Assembly (NCBI RefSeq): GCF_002368095.1
Contig: NZ_AP018227.1
Span: forward strand, 8,600,001 to 8,664,000
Length of the DNA: 64,000 bases
Source of the DNA: Calothrix parasitica NIES-267
GTDB taxonomy: Bacteria > Cyanobacteriota > Cyanobacteriia > Cyanobacteriales > Nostocaceae
Direction of reading: 5' to 3'
Shown in pieces: positions 9,712 to 18,129 of this stretch. The notes beneath the pieces are model-generated. The model was not told the DNA's origin. It saw nothing but the letters and a program-made list of their open reading frames with translations, and did no database searches. The translations under genes and the position numbers were made by a program. How positions within the stretch are numbered: position 1 is the first letter of the stretch; each line of letters opens with the position of its first letter.

Positions 9712-9778
9712 GGAATTGGGGATGGGGGGATGGGGAGATGGGGAGAAGAGAATTAACTCCTAACTCCTAACTCCTAAC
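9712..9778. repeat. Low-complexity G-rich tract and GGAGTTA-type heptamers
   Basis: GGGGATGGGGAGAT-type units followed by CTCCTAA heptamers between the membrane protein and ribonuclease Z genes. The same purine-rich unit appears inside the coding sequence of the helicase gene at 59005-59130, which makes this copy a useful comparison. Confidence 0.65.
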
Positions 9779-10721
9779 TCTTTATCGCTTCCCGTCTTCT
9801 CGGTACTTCGTAGGTCATGAAATCATAGGCCATTTTTGTGTTAGGGAATATTGCTTGACCTTCTTCAAGTAAATCTTTTAATTCAATGGCATTTCCTGGA
9901 GCGTATCGGGGGCTAAAGTGACTCATGATTAATTTACGTGCCCCTGCTGCAAGTGCTGTTTGGGCTGCCATTGTAGATGTGGAATGCAATCTATCGAAAG
10001 CCATTTGTGAATCTTGATGCGCGAAAGTCGCTTCGTGAATTAATACGTCAGCATCTTTGGCTAAATCCACTGCATTTTCACAGAAAACTGTATCGGTACA
10101 ATATACGACTTTGCGTCCAATTTCTGTAGGTCCGCATAAATCGGAACCATTGATAATTCTTCCATCTTTTAATGTTACGGTTTCACCACGTTTGAGTTGA
10201 CCGTAAATTCTACCTGGAGGGATTTCTAAAGCTTTGGCTTTTTCTACATCAAATCTTCCCGCTCGATTTTTTTCTTCTACCCGATAACCATAAGCTGTAA
10301 TTCGGTGATGCAAAATATCGCAGCTAACTTTGAATTCAGAATCTTCATAAACTACCCCTGGACGAACAGCATGAACTTTCACCGGGTAGGAAAAATGTGT
10401 ATGGGAATAACGCTTACAAGCTTGCAAATATTCGTTTAATCCTTGCGGACCATAAATATCAACATGACGTACATTTCCAGCTAAACCACAGCTAGCAAGA
10501 AGACCCATCAACCCGAATATATGGTCACCATGCATATGAGTAACAAAAATTCGGCAGAGTTGACTCATTTTTAAGTCACTCCGTAATATCTGGTGTTGAG
10601 TACCTTCACCACAATCGAATAACCATAATTCCGCTCTCTGGGGTAATCTCAGAGCAACACTAGAAACATTGCGCGACCTTGTTGGTACCCCAGAACTCGT
10701 CCCTAAAAATGTTATCTGCAC
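9774..10721 (-). CDS. rnz: Ribonuclease Z (tRNA 3' endonuclease)
   Basis: 315 aa, close to the usual 305-320. Metallo-beta-lactamase fold: '[10 protein letters not shown]' at the start, zinc motif [11 protein letters not shown] (HxHxDH) near residue 61-70, 'TDTVF' and 'LIHEATFAH' for the later metal ligands, and the '[12 protein letters not shown]' segment typical of RNase Z. It cleaves the 3' trailer from tRNA precursors in the cytoplasm. The start [11 protein letters not shown] is the family N-terminus. It is a single gene. Assignment is firm. Confidence 0.95.
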   Translation of the reverse strand: MQITFLGTSSGVPTRSRNVSSVALRLPQRAELWLFDCGEGTQHQILRSDLKMSQLCRIFVTHMHGDHIFGLMGLLASCGLAGNVRHVDIYGPQGLNEYLQACKRYSHTHFSYPVKVHAVRPGVVYEDSEFKVSCDILHHRITAYGYRVEEKNRAGRFDVEKAKALEIPPGRIYGQLKRGETVTLKDGRIINGSDLCGPTEIGRKVVYCTDTVFCENAVDLAKDADVLIHEATFAHQDSQMAFDRLHSTSTMAAQTALAAGARKLIMSHFSPRYAPGNAIELKDLLEEGQAIFPNTKMAYDFMTYEVPRRREAIKS

Positions 10722-10871
10722 AGCTTTATGTCGTGTTTTTGTTTTTATGATTTAATTTAACTAATTTAGCGTCTTTTATATAATGACATTTTCTTAGAAG
10801 CTTCTTCTGGTTAACTTAGTTGATTAAGGGAATAGGGAATAGGGAGTAGGGAATAGGGAATACTTATAAAT

Positions 10872-11623
10872 AGACCTCTTGCAAGAGTTTTTTGTGGTAT
10901 GATAATATAATTGCTATTTTGATTAATTTTATGGTACGCGCAGCGATGTTGGGATAAGCGATCGCCATTGATTATAGAAATCTTCATCGCAGATTTGGCT
11001 TAAGAGCTAATTTAATTGCTGGTATTTAAATTATGAAATAGCAGCATAAATTAAGAATAAAAATTAAATATACTACAAAAATTTGGTTCTTCAGTACTTA
11101 GTATGCTATCACGCCGAGTCGTCTTAGGCAGTAGGCAGTCGGAAGAAAATAGAGTAAAATTATTCAAAATTAAACACGTGAAAAATAAAATACTTGCTGT
11201 GAAATAATTTTAGTTACTTTTATTAACTATGGTTCTTCAGTACATAGTATGCTATATGATGAGGAAAAAAAGCTGTAATACTTGCTGTATGAAGGTTTTG
11301 AGGCTTTTTCACTTCATTTATTACTAATATCTTCCTTTCTTTCCCTTCTGCCTTCTGCCCACTGCCTTCTGCCTTTTTACGACTATTTAATTAGCATAGC
11401 AAGTACGGATGAGCCTTAACTATTTAGCATACCAACAACTGAAGAGCCAAAAATTTAGAAATTAATTAATGACTGAATTAGTTTTTTATGCCAAATTTAA
11501 AATATGGCATATATTCAGATAATACTTAACAGAAAAACTGCCTGCTTCTTATTATTTTAAACACCAAAATTTTAAATCTAAACAAGCCACTATCATACCA
11601 CAAAATATTTTTGCAAGAGGTCT
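10872..11623. mobile_element. Decayed IS5-type element, transposase mostly deleted, carrying a nested element
   Basis: Left end AGACCTCTTGCAA (10872) and right end TTGCAAGAGGTCT (to 11623) are inverted; the adjacent GTGGTATGATA / TATCATACCAC also pair. Bases 10980-11076 encode the transposase C-terminus ('RRFGLRANLIAGI', then a stop) and match the end of the second copy at 14295-14400. Almost all of the transposase gene is gone. The 3' non-coding part is interrupted by another element at 11085-11448; without it, the two flanks join to match 14390-14573. Confidence 0.75.
11077..11456. mobile_element. ISL3-like MITE with 8-bp target duplication
   Basis: Element 11085-11448 (364 bp) lies between direct repeats AAAAATTT (11077-11084 and 11449-11456). 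Ends are GGTTCTTCAGTACTTAGTA and the inverse of GGCTCTTCAGTTGTTGGTA. ISL3-family elements have GGCTCTT-type ends and 8-bp duplications, so it is probably a non-autonomous ISL3 derivative. A second internal end-like sequence GGTTCTTCAGTACATAGTA lies at 11231. It contains no transposase, only inverted GGCAGTAGGCAGT / ACTGCCTTCTGCC tracts. Confidence 0.75.
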
Positions 11624-11701
11624 TTTGTAGTTAGCTTGTTCTAAGCCATCATCTGAAGGTATTAAAAACAAATTGGAATTGTCAATTGTACAATTGTTTA
11701 A

Positions 11702-11971
11702 TTGTACATTTGGTACTGGGAATACTGCATCGACAAGTCTTGTTTTTTCTTCAGGTTGAGTGAAGCCCTTCAATATTTACTCGGATCAGCCCCAGCGGCT
11801 GGGCAATCTCAACCAGCGAGAACTGGTTTGATTGATAATCTTGGAGCAATATTTAGAGGAGATATTGGGATCATTAACGGATTGCTCCGAGTTGTTGGTA
11901 TTCCGTTGTTTCAGGGTTCGCAAGGTGGGAATCCAGAGGCACAAAGAAGCGTGAATAAGGATTCTCCTTAA
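11702..11971 (+). pseudogene. Possible C-terminal fragment of an unknown protein
   Basis: An 89-codon frame whose second half reads like real protein ('APAAGQSQPARTGLIDNLGAIFRGD', shortened here to LIDNLGAIFRGD and IINGLLRVVGIPLF), while its first 20 codons look like translated intergenic DNA. It begins 80 bp after the decayed IS and stops exactly at the edge of the MITE starting at 11973. The likely explanation is the tail of a gene whose 5' part was lost with the IS insertion. I do not recognise the family. A spurious frame is possible. Confidence 0.35.
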
Positions 11972-11972
11972 T

Positions 11973-12155
11973 CGGGACTTAGACATTTTTTGTAGTCAAA
12001 AAAAGCCTCAAATGTATACATACCAGTCTTTTTACGTCGATTTGGTTAATTTCAAGATATATCTGGGGAAGGAGCGATTTTTCGGATGTTGAAGTATATC
12101 CCTTGCCCTAACTAGATTTGAGGCTTTTTTCTCGTTGTTTTTTGTCTAAGTCCCG
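11973..12155. mobile_element. Hairpin MITE with ~40-bp inverted ends
   Basis: 183 bp. Ends CGGGACTTAGACA and TGTCTAAGTCCCG are perfect inverses, and pairing continues through AAAAAAGCCTCAAAT / ATTTGAGGCTTTTTT. No coding capacity of its own. It supplies the last codons and stop of the small minus-strand frame that starts upstream at 12420. Confidence 0.8.
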
Positions 12156-12420
12156 CTAAGAAATTCTTGCTAACCCTCACAGCGATTTGTTCGGATGCAC
12201 CGGACTTGTTAATCAAGTCGCCACCGCGACCGCGCTTTTTAGGTGTGGGTTTTCTTAGAGGAAATTTACCCGTTTCTATGTCATCCTCCAAGACTAATCT
12301 TACGATTTCGGCGTGGTTTGGGAGCGATCGTAATTGGGAGCGGAATTCTGCCGATACTTTGAATCTGAGGGGTTCAGTTAGCGGTTCCGCTATTTCCTGC
12401 GGAGACGCTGCGCTAACGCT
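12112..12420 (-). pseudogene. Small DNA-binding-like protein, truncated by a MITE
   Basis: On the minus strand an open frame of about 100 codons contains 'EPLRFKVSAEFRSQLRSLP', then 'HAEIVRLVLEDDIETGKFP', a basic stretch 'RKPTPKKRGRGGD' and 'SEQIAVRVSKNF'. The layout (short strand, two helices, basic tail) resembles ribbon-helix-helix regulators. The frame enters the MITE at 12155 and stops inside it at 12112, and there is no ATG, GTG or TTG at its beginning, which lies in repeat-like sequence. It is probably a remnant with both ends damaged. Confidence 0.45.
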
Positions 12421-12436
12421 TCACCCAACCTACAAA

Positions 12437-13033
12437 CTAGATCCATTCAGGCTTTAAATCGTATTCCATCATTCTCGCAGTTTTCACCGCCCACTCTTTA
12501 CCCAATAGCTTGGAGACAACGTACAGCGACAGATCAATTCCAGCGGATACACCACCCCCTGTAATCACCCGACCATTATCAACAATTCGCTCCGTTTTTT
12601 TAATAAGCGTATTGGGAGCTACTTCTCTCAAGCGTTCAACATCGAGGTGGTGCGTCGTCGCTGATAGATTTTCTAACAATCCAGCCTTTCCCAATACAAT
12701 GGCTCCATCACAAACAGAAAGGAGCAATTCCACTTCCCGTGCAGTGCTTTTTACCCAATTAATCAAAGTGTCGTTAAAGATTACCTTTTCAGTCCCAGGC
12801 CCACCAGGAACAAGAAGAATATCAGCGTGAGGTGCATCTGAAAAACTGTACCGTGGATTGATGCTCAGACCATCCCGTGCCATAATCGGTTTCGGTTTCT
12901 CTGAGACTGTATAAACGTTGAACAAGTTAGAGTTGTCGATTCTTCCTGCTGCGGCAAAAGATTCATAAGGACCGGCAAAATCAAGGATTTCAACATCATC
13001 AAAAACTAGGATTGCTATATTTTTAGAATTCAT
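12437..13033 (-). CDS. DJ-1/PfpI family protein, isonitrile-hydratase-like
   Basis: 198 aa with the class I glutamine amidotransferase-like fold: N-terminal 'NIAILVFDDVEILDFAGP' with the acidic residues at 15 and 18, 'ILLVPGGPG' near residue 73, the nucleophile elbow 'LLSVCDGAIVLGKAGLL' with Cys108, and 'THHLD' after it. The order matches isonitrile hydratase and transcriptional-regulator N-terminal domains of the family. In known isonitrile hydratase the residue after Cys is Thr (CTGA); here it is Asp (CDGA), so the reaction may differ. The protein lacks an AraC domain. It sits alone between mobile-element relics but is itself intact. Confidence 0.85.
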   Translation of the reverse strand: MNSKNIAILVFDDVEILDFAGPYESFAAAGRIDNSNLFNVYTVSEKPKPIMARDGLSINPRYSFSDAPHADILLVPGGPGTEKVIFNDTLINWVKSTAREVELLLSVCDGAIVLGKAGLLENLSATTHHLDVERLREVAPNTLIKKTERIVDNGRVITGGGVSAGIDLSLYVVSKLLGKEWAVKTARMMEYDLKPEWI

Positions 13034-13150
13034 AAATAAAAAACTACTTTAAGTAGAACCAAAATTCAATTTCAGAAGTTATTTCATCAAAACGGCCTGC
13101 ATGGTTAACTTGCGCTGGTACATGATACTACTCACCTGCTTTATCTTTTA

Positions 13151-13215
13151 ACTAACACATTTTAAAACGCTTAGCCAGTAAAGATTTGAGATTTTTAATC
13201 AAAATGTGTTAGTTT
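13151..13215. repeat. Inverted repeat ACTAACACATTTT / AAAATGTGTTAGT
   Basis: A 13-bp perfect stem with a loop of about 40 bases upstream of the PfpI-family gene and next to the second IS5-type copy. It could be a terminator-like or repeat hairpin. No U-tract follows. Confidence 0.5.
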
Positions 13216-13338
13216 CATTTGTTGCTAGTGGCGATTGCCCAAGAGTTATGAAAACAGCCTCAAAAAAAATAGTACTTTAGTAGTATAAAATAGAATAATT
13301 TTATGATAAGAATAAGTGTTCATTTTGAGATTAATCAA

Positions 13339-14371
13339 ATGAAATATTGGCAAGCTAAAAAACTAGCATCAACTGAATTTAAACGTATGACAGGAGTTAA
13401 AAAAACTTTTAACTTGATGGTCAGGATAGTTAAATCGAAGGAGAAAGAAATGTGGTCGTCCCCCAAAGTTAATAATTGAAGACCAAATTTTATTAACCAT
13501 AGACGTATTTAAGGGAATATAGAACTTATTATCATATAGGAAAAGACTGGAAAATTTCAGAATCAAACACATACCCTATTGTCTTAAAAATTGAAAATAT
13601 TTTAATTAAATTTAAAAAATTTAGTTTACCAGGCAAGAAAAAATTGTTAGATTCCTCTCTTGAGGAAGAATTAATTTTAATGGATGTTATGGAAAGCCCC
13701 ATTGAAAGACCAAAAAAATGTCAGAAAAGATTTTATAGCGGTAAACAGGGAGAGCATACCTTAAAGACACAGGTGGTATTTGGACAAAAAACTAATAAAA
13801 TCATGTGTTTAGACTATTCTAAAGGTAAAACTCATGATTTTAAATTATTAAAAATAAGTCATGTAAAATTTCATAGATTACTTAAAGTAATAGCTGATAA
13901 AGGGCATCAAGGAATTTCTAAACTTCATAATTTAAGTCAAACTCCTATTAAAAAGCCTAAAAAATTAACCAAATCTCAGAAGAGATATAATCGAGAACTT
14001 AACCGTTTAAGGATAGAAGTTGAACATATTAATCGTCGGCTAAAAATTTTTAAAATCTTATAAAAGAAGGAAGGAGTTAGGAGGAAGAAGGAAGAAGGTA
14101 ATATATTTTAAAAAAATGCGCGTTATGAGTCTAAAACGATATTATTGAAAAAAACAATATTTTAAGGAGCGTAGCCCAAGGGAATATTTACGTCCTTGTT
14201 TCATTCACGCGGAGCGTGTGGATCATCTCACGTTTTAAAACGTGAGTTCTTCTTCCTTCTTCTTTCTTCCCTCTTACTTCGTGAACTTACCCATATAGAA
14301 ATCGTAACCGCAGATTTGGCTTAAGAGCTAATTTAATTGCTGGTATTTATAATTATGAAATAGCAGCATAA
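13339..14371 (+). pseudogene. IS5-family DDE transposase, broken
   Basis: Pieces in order: MKYWQAKKLASTEFKRM from 13339; a shift near 13450 to 'CGRPPKLIIEDQ'; an in-frame stop and a second shift near 13520 to 'RTYYHIGKDWKISES'; then a clean stretch from about 13520 to 14061 with 'SPIERPKKCQKRFYSGKQG', 'VIADKGHQG' (second Asp) and 'RIEVEHINRRLKIFKIL' (Glu). The last ~25 codons ('RNRRFGLRANLIAGIYNYE') reappear at 14295-14371 after an insertion. The family is recognised by these motifs. The gene cannot make an active transposase. Confidence 0.8.
14064..14292. mobile_element. Purine-rich small insertion inside the IS5-type transposase
   Basis: About 230 bp separate two halves of the transposase frame (KIFKIL ... 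RNRRFG). The ends are imperfect inverses: GAAGGAAGGAG and GGAAGAAGG on the left, CTTCTTCCTTCTTC on the right. It includes the perfect 20-bp palindrome CTCACGTTTTAAAACGTGAG. Exact edges and any target duplication could not be fixed. Confidence 0.55.
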
Positions 14372-14572
14372 ATTAAGAATAAAAATTAAATATACTACAA
14401 ATATTTAGAAATTAATCAATGACTGAATCAGTTTTTGATGCCATATTTAAAATATGGCATATATTCAGATAATACTTAACAGAAAAATTGCCTGCTTCTT
14501 ATTATTTTAAACACCAAAATTTTAAATCTAAACAACTCATTATCATACCACAAAATATTTTTGCAAGAGGTC

Positions 14573-14628
14573 TAATCTAATAAATCTAATAAATCTAATA
14601 AATCTAATAAATCTAATAATAATAATAA
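14573..14628. repeat. 9-bp tandem repeat (TAAATCTAA)
   Basis: Four to five tandem copies of TAAATCTAA followed by TAATAATAA, directly abutting the right end of the second IS5-type element. Simple slippage repeat. Confidence 0.8.
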
Positions 14629-14633
14629 AACAA

Positions 14634-14656
14634 AGCCCATTTAACTGGGCTAAAAA
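14634..14656 (-). terminator. Rho-independent terminator for the 14694-15128 gene
   Basis: On the minus strand AGCCCAGTTAAATGGGCT forms a 6-bp stem with a 6-base loop, followed by TTGTTTTATT. It lies about 40 bp after the stop codon of the minus-strand gene. Confidence 0.7.
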
Positions 14657-14693
14657 AAGTATTACGATTTGATTAATCAACATTAATCAAAGA

Positions 14694-15128
14694 TTAATCT
14701 GTTTCTTGAAATGATTTGTTTACTAAGAGACTGTCACGAATTTTAGTTAACTGTTTTTGAGACCCAACAGGTTCTCGTGGTGCTGGAAGTTCGGTATTTG
14801 GCCAATTTGATATATCATTACAAGGGCATGATAAAGACGGTATGCCTAAATTCTTCAAAGGTACTGGCATCTCGCAACGCGAGCAAGAAGCCATATCCCA
14901 TTCAGGTGAGAGTAATTCAGCAACTGTTTGTTGAGTACCTTCGAGGTAACATTCACCCGATTTAGACGAGAGAACTTCCTGCCAACACTGCTCAAACTCG
15001 TTGCTGTAACTTTCCCCATCAATAACTTTACCGGGCTGCAAGCTTGCCGCACCGTTATTTATGAAAATTTTCTTACCTAGCTGAAACCAATAAGCCAGAT
15101 ATCTTTTAACTTCTGTTTTGGATGCCAT
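14694..15128 (-). CDS. Hypothetical protein with a cysteine cluster
   Basis: 144 aa. The N-terminal half resembles a small alpha/beta fold beginning MASKTEVKRYLAYWFQLGK; near residues 81-103 there is a CxxC ('CSRCEMP') followed by 'LSCPCND' (CxC), a possible zinc or iron site. The C-terminus is polar and Pro-rich. No membrane helix or signal peptide. I do not recognise a named family. A good terminator follows, and the gene is separate from cobU by a short repeat-rich gap. It appears intact despite lying next to the IS relic. Confidence 0.7.
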   Translation of the reverse strand: MASKTEVKRYLAYWFQLGKKIFINNGAASLQPGKVIDGESYSNEFEQCWQEVLSSKSGECYLEGTQQTVAELLSPEWDMASCSRCEMPVPLKNLGIPSLSCPCNDISNWPNTELPAPREPVGSQKQLTKIRDSLLVNKSFQETD

Positions 15129-15304
15129 AATATTTTAATTTTATATTTTATATTTTGGATTTTTGATTGTGAATGATTAATAAACACTTAAGAATCCTAA
15201 ATAAGTTAGGGGGATAGTTAGGAATTATTAGTAGCAAGCAATTGGTTCTTATTATTAGCTCGCTACTCCCTACTCATTACTCGTAACTCGCAACTTGCTA
15301 CTCC

Positions 15305-15850
15305 CTACTCGCTACTCGGTAAACGATTACCAAGTACGCTGAGGTTCAGAACGTGTCCTCCGGTGACTAAGTATGTTGTTTGACTAACTATGCCTAGTTT
15401 ACGGGTTAATGAACCAAGTCTATCGCGGAAGGTTTGACCGGCAGGATAAGCTGGTACAACTCCCCATCCGGTTTCTTCTGCGACAAAAATAATTTCTGCT
15501 GCAACTAGTTCTACTGTTTCTAAAAATTCTTCAACAATATCTAGCCAATAACCATCCTCTTTGTCGATGTAATTAGCTACCCATGTACCTAGTGAATCTA
15601 CTAGCATTACTGTATTGGGTTTTGCGTCACTTATGGTGTTAGATAAGTCGAAAGGTGCTTCTAAGGTTGTCCAGCTTTGGGGGCGGCGGTTTCTATGTTG
15701 TATAATACGTTGCTGCCATTGTTTATCGTCGGGCGATAAGAGTGCTGTTGCGACATAAACCACTTTTTTATTAGACTGGTTTGCTAGAGCTTCTGCCCAC
15801 TCGCTTTTTCCAGAGCGTGCTGGACCGGTGACAAGGATAACTTTACTCAA
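15305..15850 (-). CDS. cobU: Adenosylcobinamide kinase / adenosylcobinamide-phosphate guanylyltransferase
   Basis: 181 aa, the usual size. P-loop 'VTGPARSGKSEWAE' at residues 6-19, 'VYVATA' and 'HRNRRPQSWTTLE' containing the conserved His-Arg that receives the guanylyl group, 'LVDSLGTWVAN' (Walker B-like) and 'EETGWGVVPAYPAGQTFRD'. It phosphorylates adenosylcobinamide and converts it to the GDP derivative in nucleotide-loop assembly of cobalamin or pseudocobalamin. No other cob gene and no recognisable cobalamin riboswitch is seen in the 160 bp upstream. Assignment is firm; the synonym cobP is used in other species. Confidence 0.95.
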   Translation of the reverse strand: MSKVILVTGPARSGKSEWAEALANQSNKKVVYVATALLSPDDKQWQQRIIQHRNRRPQSWTTLEAPFDLSNTISDAKPNTVMLVDSLGTWVANYIDKEDGYWLDIVEEFLETVELVAAEIIFVAEETGWGVVPAYPAGQTFRDRLGSLTRKLGIVSQTTYLVTGGHVLNLSVLGNRLPSSE

Positions 15851-16072
15851 AGCGTTTTCCTCAGTATCTTTAATAAGGTAGGGTTCATCTTACCTCCTGA
15901 TTGTTTCTGTAAGGTATGATTTTTAGTTACAAATAACTTTTAGTAGATAAAAATACAGCAACATAGGTCAGCACGACCAATGACAAGACATTAAAATTCA
16001 ACCCCAGCATGGCTGTTGCGTTGTATAGCTGCACAAAGACACGGAATTTCTGAAGTTTCACCGAATATTAAT

Positions 16073-16876
16073 ATGAAAGCAGGATTAAAGCGTATTGAGG
16101 AAACTTTGCAGGATTTAGACATTCGCGTCACAAACCCTATTGACGAGAATAGCGATGATAATGCTTCTCTTCAAGAGTCTTTATCATTTCGCATTGGTGC
16201 CCCTCCTGCGAATGAATCTACTGAAGATGTGACGGAATCACCAGAAGAGGTTTTTGACCATACTGACCCTGAGGAATTTGTTGAAAACTTTTCGGATGAA
16301 GATAACTCAGTTCAGACCTTTTCCGCACAAGATGAGGAGATTAAAGCACCCAGTCTTCCTAAATTCAAAACACCTAGCTTCAGCAGTCACCGAAACGCTC
16401 CTAATCCTGCATTAGCCACTAATGTCTTGCAGGAAATTCAAGAAATTGCCACTGGTTGGCAGACAGAATTGCACAAGATTTTACGGCAGATTCAAGACTT
16501 GTACCTGCAAGGACCGATTGTCGATGGCTGGTTGGAATCTCATTCGGTTAAAACACAACCGGAAGCCACTGCAACCCTACGTCATGCGGAAGTTGAGCGT
16601 TTGATGGATTATGTAGAAGAAATTTGTGCAGCACAAGAAACACAACCCCAATCTGAATCCTCCCGTGCTGGCTATCGGTTATGCGGTTTAGACGATTCCG
16701 GTGAAGCTTGGTCTCGTCCTTGTCCACCGGAACAAGTTCCCGGTGTCAGCATGGCGATCGCCCGCTATAAACAATTACGCCAATACCTAGAACGCAAACA
16801 GAAACTCGAAGATCGCTTAAATAAATTAGCGGAAACTCTAGTAGTTCTACACAGCCATATTAAACAGCAAAAATGA
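16073..16876 (+). CDS. Conserved cyanobacterial hypothetical protein
   Basis: 267 aa from the ATG at 16073; a TTG at 16016 in the same frame would add 19 residues but has no better ribosome site. Residues 1-110 are acidic and low in structure (Glu/Asp/Ser/Pro-rich). The C-terminal half is predicted helical ('NVLQEIQEIATGWQTELHKIL', shortened: QEIATGWQTEL), with 'YRLCGLDDSGEAWSRPCPPEQVPGV' partly conserved-looking and a final helix 'YLERKQKLEDRLNKLAETL'. No catalytic motif, signal peptide or membrane helix. I do not recognise the family. It precedes the polysaccharide genes but is separated by 205 bp. Confidence 0.7.
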   Translation: MKAGLKRIEETLQDLDIRVTNPIDENSDDNASLQESLSFRIGAPPANESTEDVTESPEEVFDHTDPEEFVENFSDEDNSVQTFSAQDEEIKAPSLPKFKTPSFSSHRNAPNPALATNVLQEIQEIATGWQTELHKILRQIQDLYLQGPIVDGWLESHSVKTQPEATATLRHAEVERLMDYVEEICAAQETQPQSESSRAGYRLCGLDDSGEAWSRPCPPEQVPGVSMAIARYKQLRQYLERKQKLEDRLNKLAETLVVLHSHIKQQK

Positions 16877-17081
16877 AGTTTTATTAATTAATCAATCTCT
16901 ATCAAACTCAATAAAACTTATATCCGAAAAAACTCGGTTGGTGTGTATAAAAATTTTAGTTAAGATTCTGTGTAGACGGATATTGAATTTTTATAATTCC
17001 GCTCTGTGTAATAGCAATAAAGCTACAATCAATTAGCGTAAATAAAATCCAAATTCGGCTCTTTCTAAAATTGCAATAAAA

Positions 17082-18011
17082 ATGCCAGACACGCAAATTT
17101 CTGCCATTATCTGTACTCACAATCGAGATAATTATCTGGGCGCTGCCATTGATAGCCTTTTGTCGCAGGATTTTGCCCAAGGCTTTGAAGTGGTAGTTAT
17201 AGATAATGGGTCAAAAGATAATACCAAGCAAGTCGTAGAGCAAAGGCTTGATAATTCTCGTCTTAAGTATATTTACGAACCTGTCCTTGGATTATCCGTA
17301 GCCCGCAATACAGGTGCTAAAGCTTCCAATGGCGAAATTTTAGCATATCTAGATGACGACGCTGTAGCAAGCGAAGGCTGGTTGCAAGAACTCTATGGAG
17401 CCTATCAAAGTAATTCTAAGTTAGCAATAGCAGGTGGCAAAGTCACATTATTGTGGCCGGATAAAGTTAATCCACCCCGTTGGCTATCACCCGGACTAGC
17501 CGGTAATTTGGGAGCTTACGATTTAGGGAAAAATGTTGTCACTATCAAGAATCCAGGTGAAACGCCTAGAGGCTTGAATTATTCGATACGGCGCAGTTTT
17601 TTGGATGATATTGGAGGTTTTGACACCAATCTCGGAAGAGTTGGGAAAAACTTACTTTCTAATGAAGAATTGCAAATGACCGAACTAGCCTTAGAAAAAG
17701 GTTGGGAAGTAGCTTATCTTCCCGATGCTTTAGTTGCTCATAACGTCTCTCCAGAACGTCTTAAACGTTCCTGGTTTATTAGTAGAGGCTGGTGGCAAGG
17801 TATAAGCGAATGTTACCGAGAACAACTCGCCGGTAAAGCCGGTACGGGACAGTTACAGCGCGGTGGCGAACGATTTATACGCGGTTTATATAAAGCATTG
17901 CAACATTATTCCGACCCAGCAGAACGCTTTGATAAACTCGTTTATGCTTACGGTCAAATAGGATATTTAAACGCAGCTATTCAGGGACTCCTATCAAAAA
18001 AGAACAATTAG
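17082..18011 (+). CDS. Glycosyltransferase family 2
   Basis: 309 aa GT-A enzyme: 'ISAIICTHNRDNYLGAAIDSL' start, 'EVVVIDNGSKDNT' nucleotide-binding segment, 'LSVARNTGAKASNGEILAYL' and the 'DDDA' metal-binding motif near residue 90. Later 'RRSFLDDIGGFDTNLGR' and 'NEELQMTELALEKGWEVAY' carry the acceptor-side ED-type motif. Soluble or membrane-associated, transferring a sugar from a nucleotide donor. With the next GT2 gene and the WcaF-like acetyltransferase, all on the same strand, it forms a small polysaccharide group; long repeat tracts between them make one transcript uncertain. Donor sugar unknown. Confidence 0.88.
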   Translation: MPDTQISAIICTHNRDNYLGAAIDSLLSQDFAQGFEVVVIDNGSKDNTKQVVEQRLDNSRLKYIYEPVLGLSVARNTGAKASNGEILAYLDDDAVASEGWLQELYGAYQSNSKLAIAGGKVTLLWPDKVNPPRWLSPGLAGNLGAYDLGKNVVTIKNPGETPRGLNYSIRRSFLDDIGGFDTNLGRVGKNLLSNEELQMTELALEKGWEVAYLPDALVAHNVSPERLKRSWFISRGWWQGISECYREQLAGKAGTGQLQRGGERFIRGLYKALQHYSDPAERFDKLVYAYGQIGYLNAAIQGLLSKKNN

Positions 18012-18124
18012 TAAATAGTGGGTAGTAGATAGTGGATAGTTGGTGATTGATTAAACAACTAACAACTAACAACTAATAACTAAAAACTAATAACTAACGA
18101 CTAACATCTAATAACTAAAATATA
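18012..18124. repeat. Heptamer tandem repeat tract (AACTAAC type)
   Basis: Almost the entire gap between the two GT2 genes is made of variants of TAACTAA and TAGTAGA units. It probably expanded by slippage. No promoter could be picked out within it. Confidence 0.75.
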
Positions 18125-18129
18125 ATTAT

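Larger units (their letters stand above)
13255..14573 (+). mobile_element. Decayed IS5-type element, second copy
   Basis: The right end TTGCAAGAGGTCT (to 14573) and the ~280 bp before it are nearly identical to the copy ending at 11623. The left end is degenerate; a possible relic starts near 13255 (CCTCAAAAAA...), so this boundary is approximate. It contains a frameshifted transposase gene (13339-14371), itself interrupted by a ~230-bp insertion. A 9-bp tandem repeat follows immediately at 14573. Confidence 0.7.

Noticed and set aside
12167-12457. Plus-strand 96-codon frame near the MITE
   Set aside because: It is the shadow of the minus-strand DNA-binding-like frame and the PfpI-family gene end; codon pattern supports the minus strand.
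15851-16072. Cobalamin riboswitch upstream of cobU
   Set aside because: No B12-box-like sequence or long structured leader is seen.
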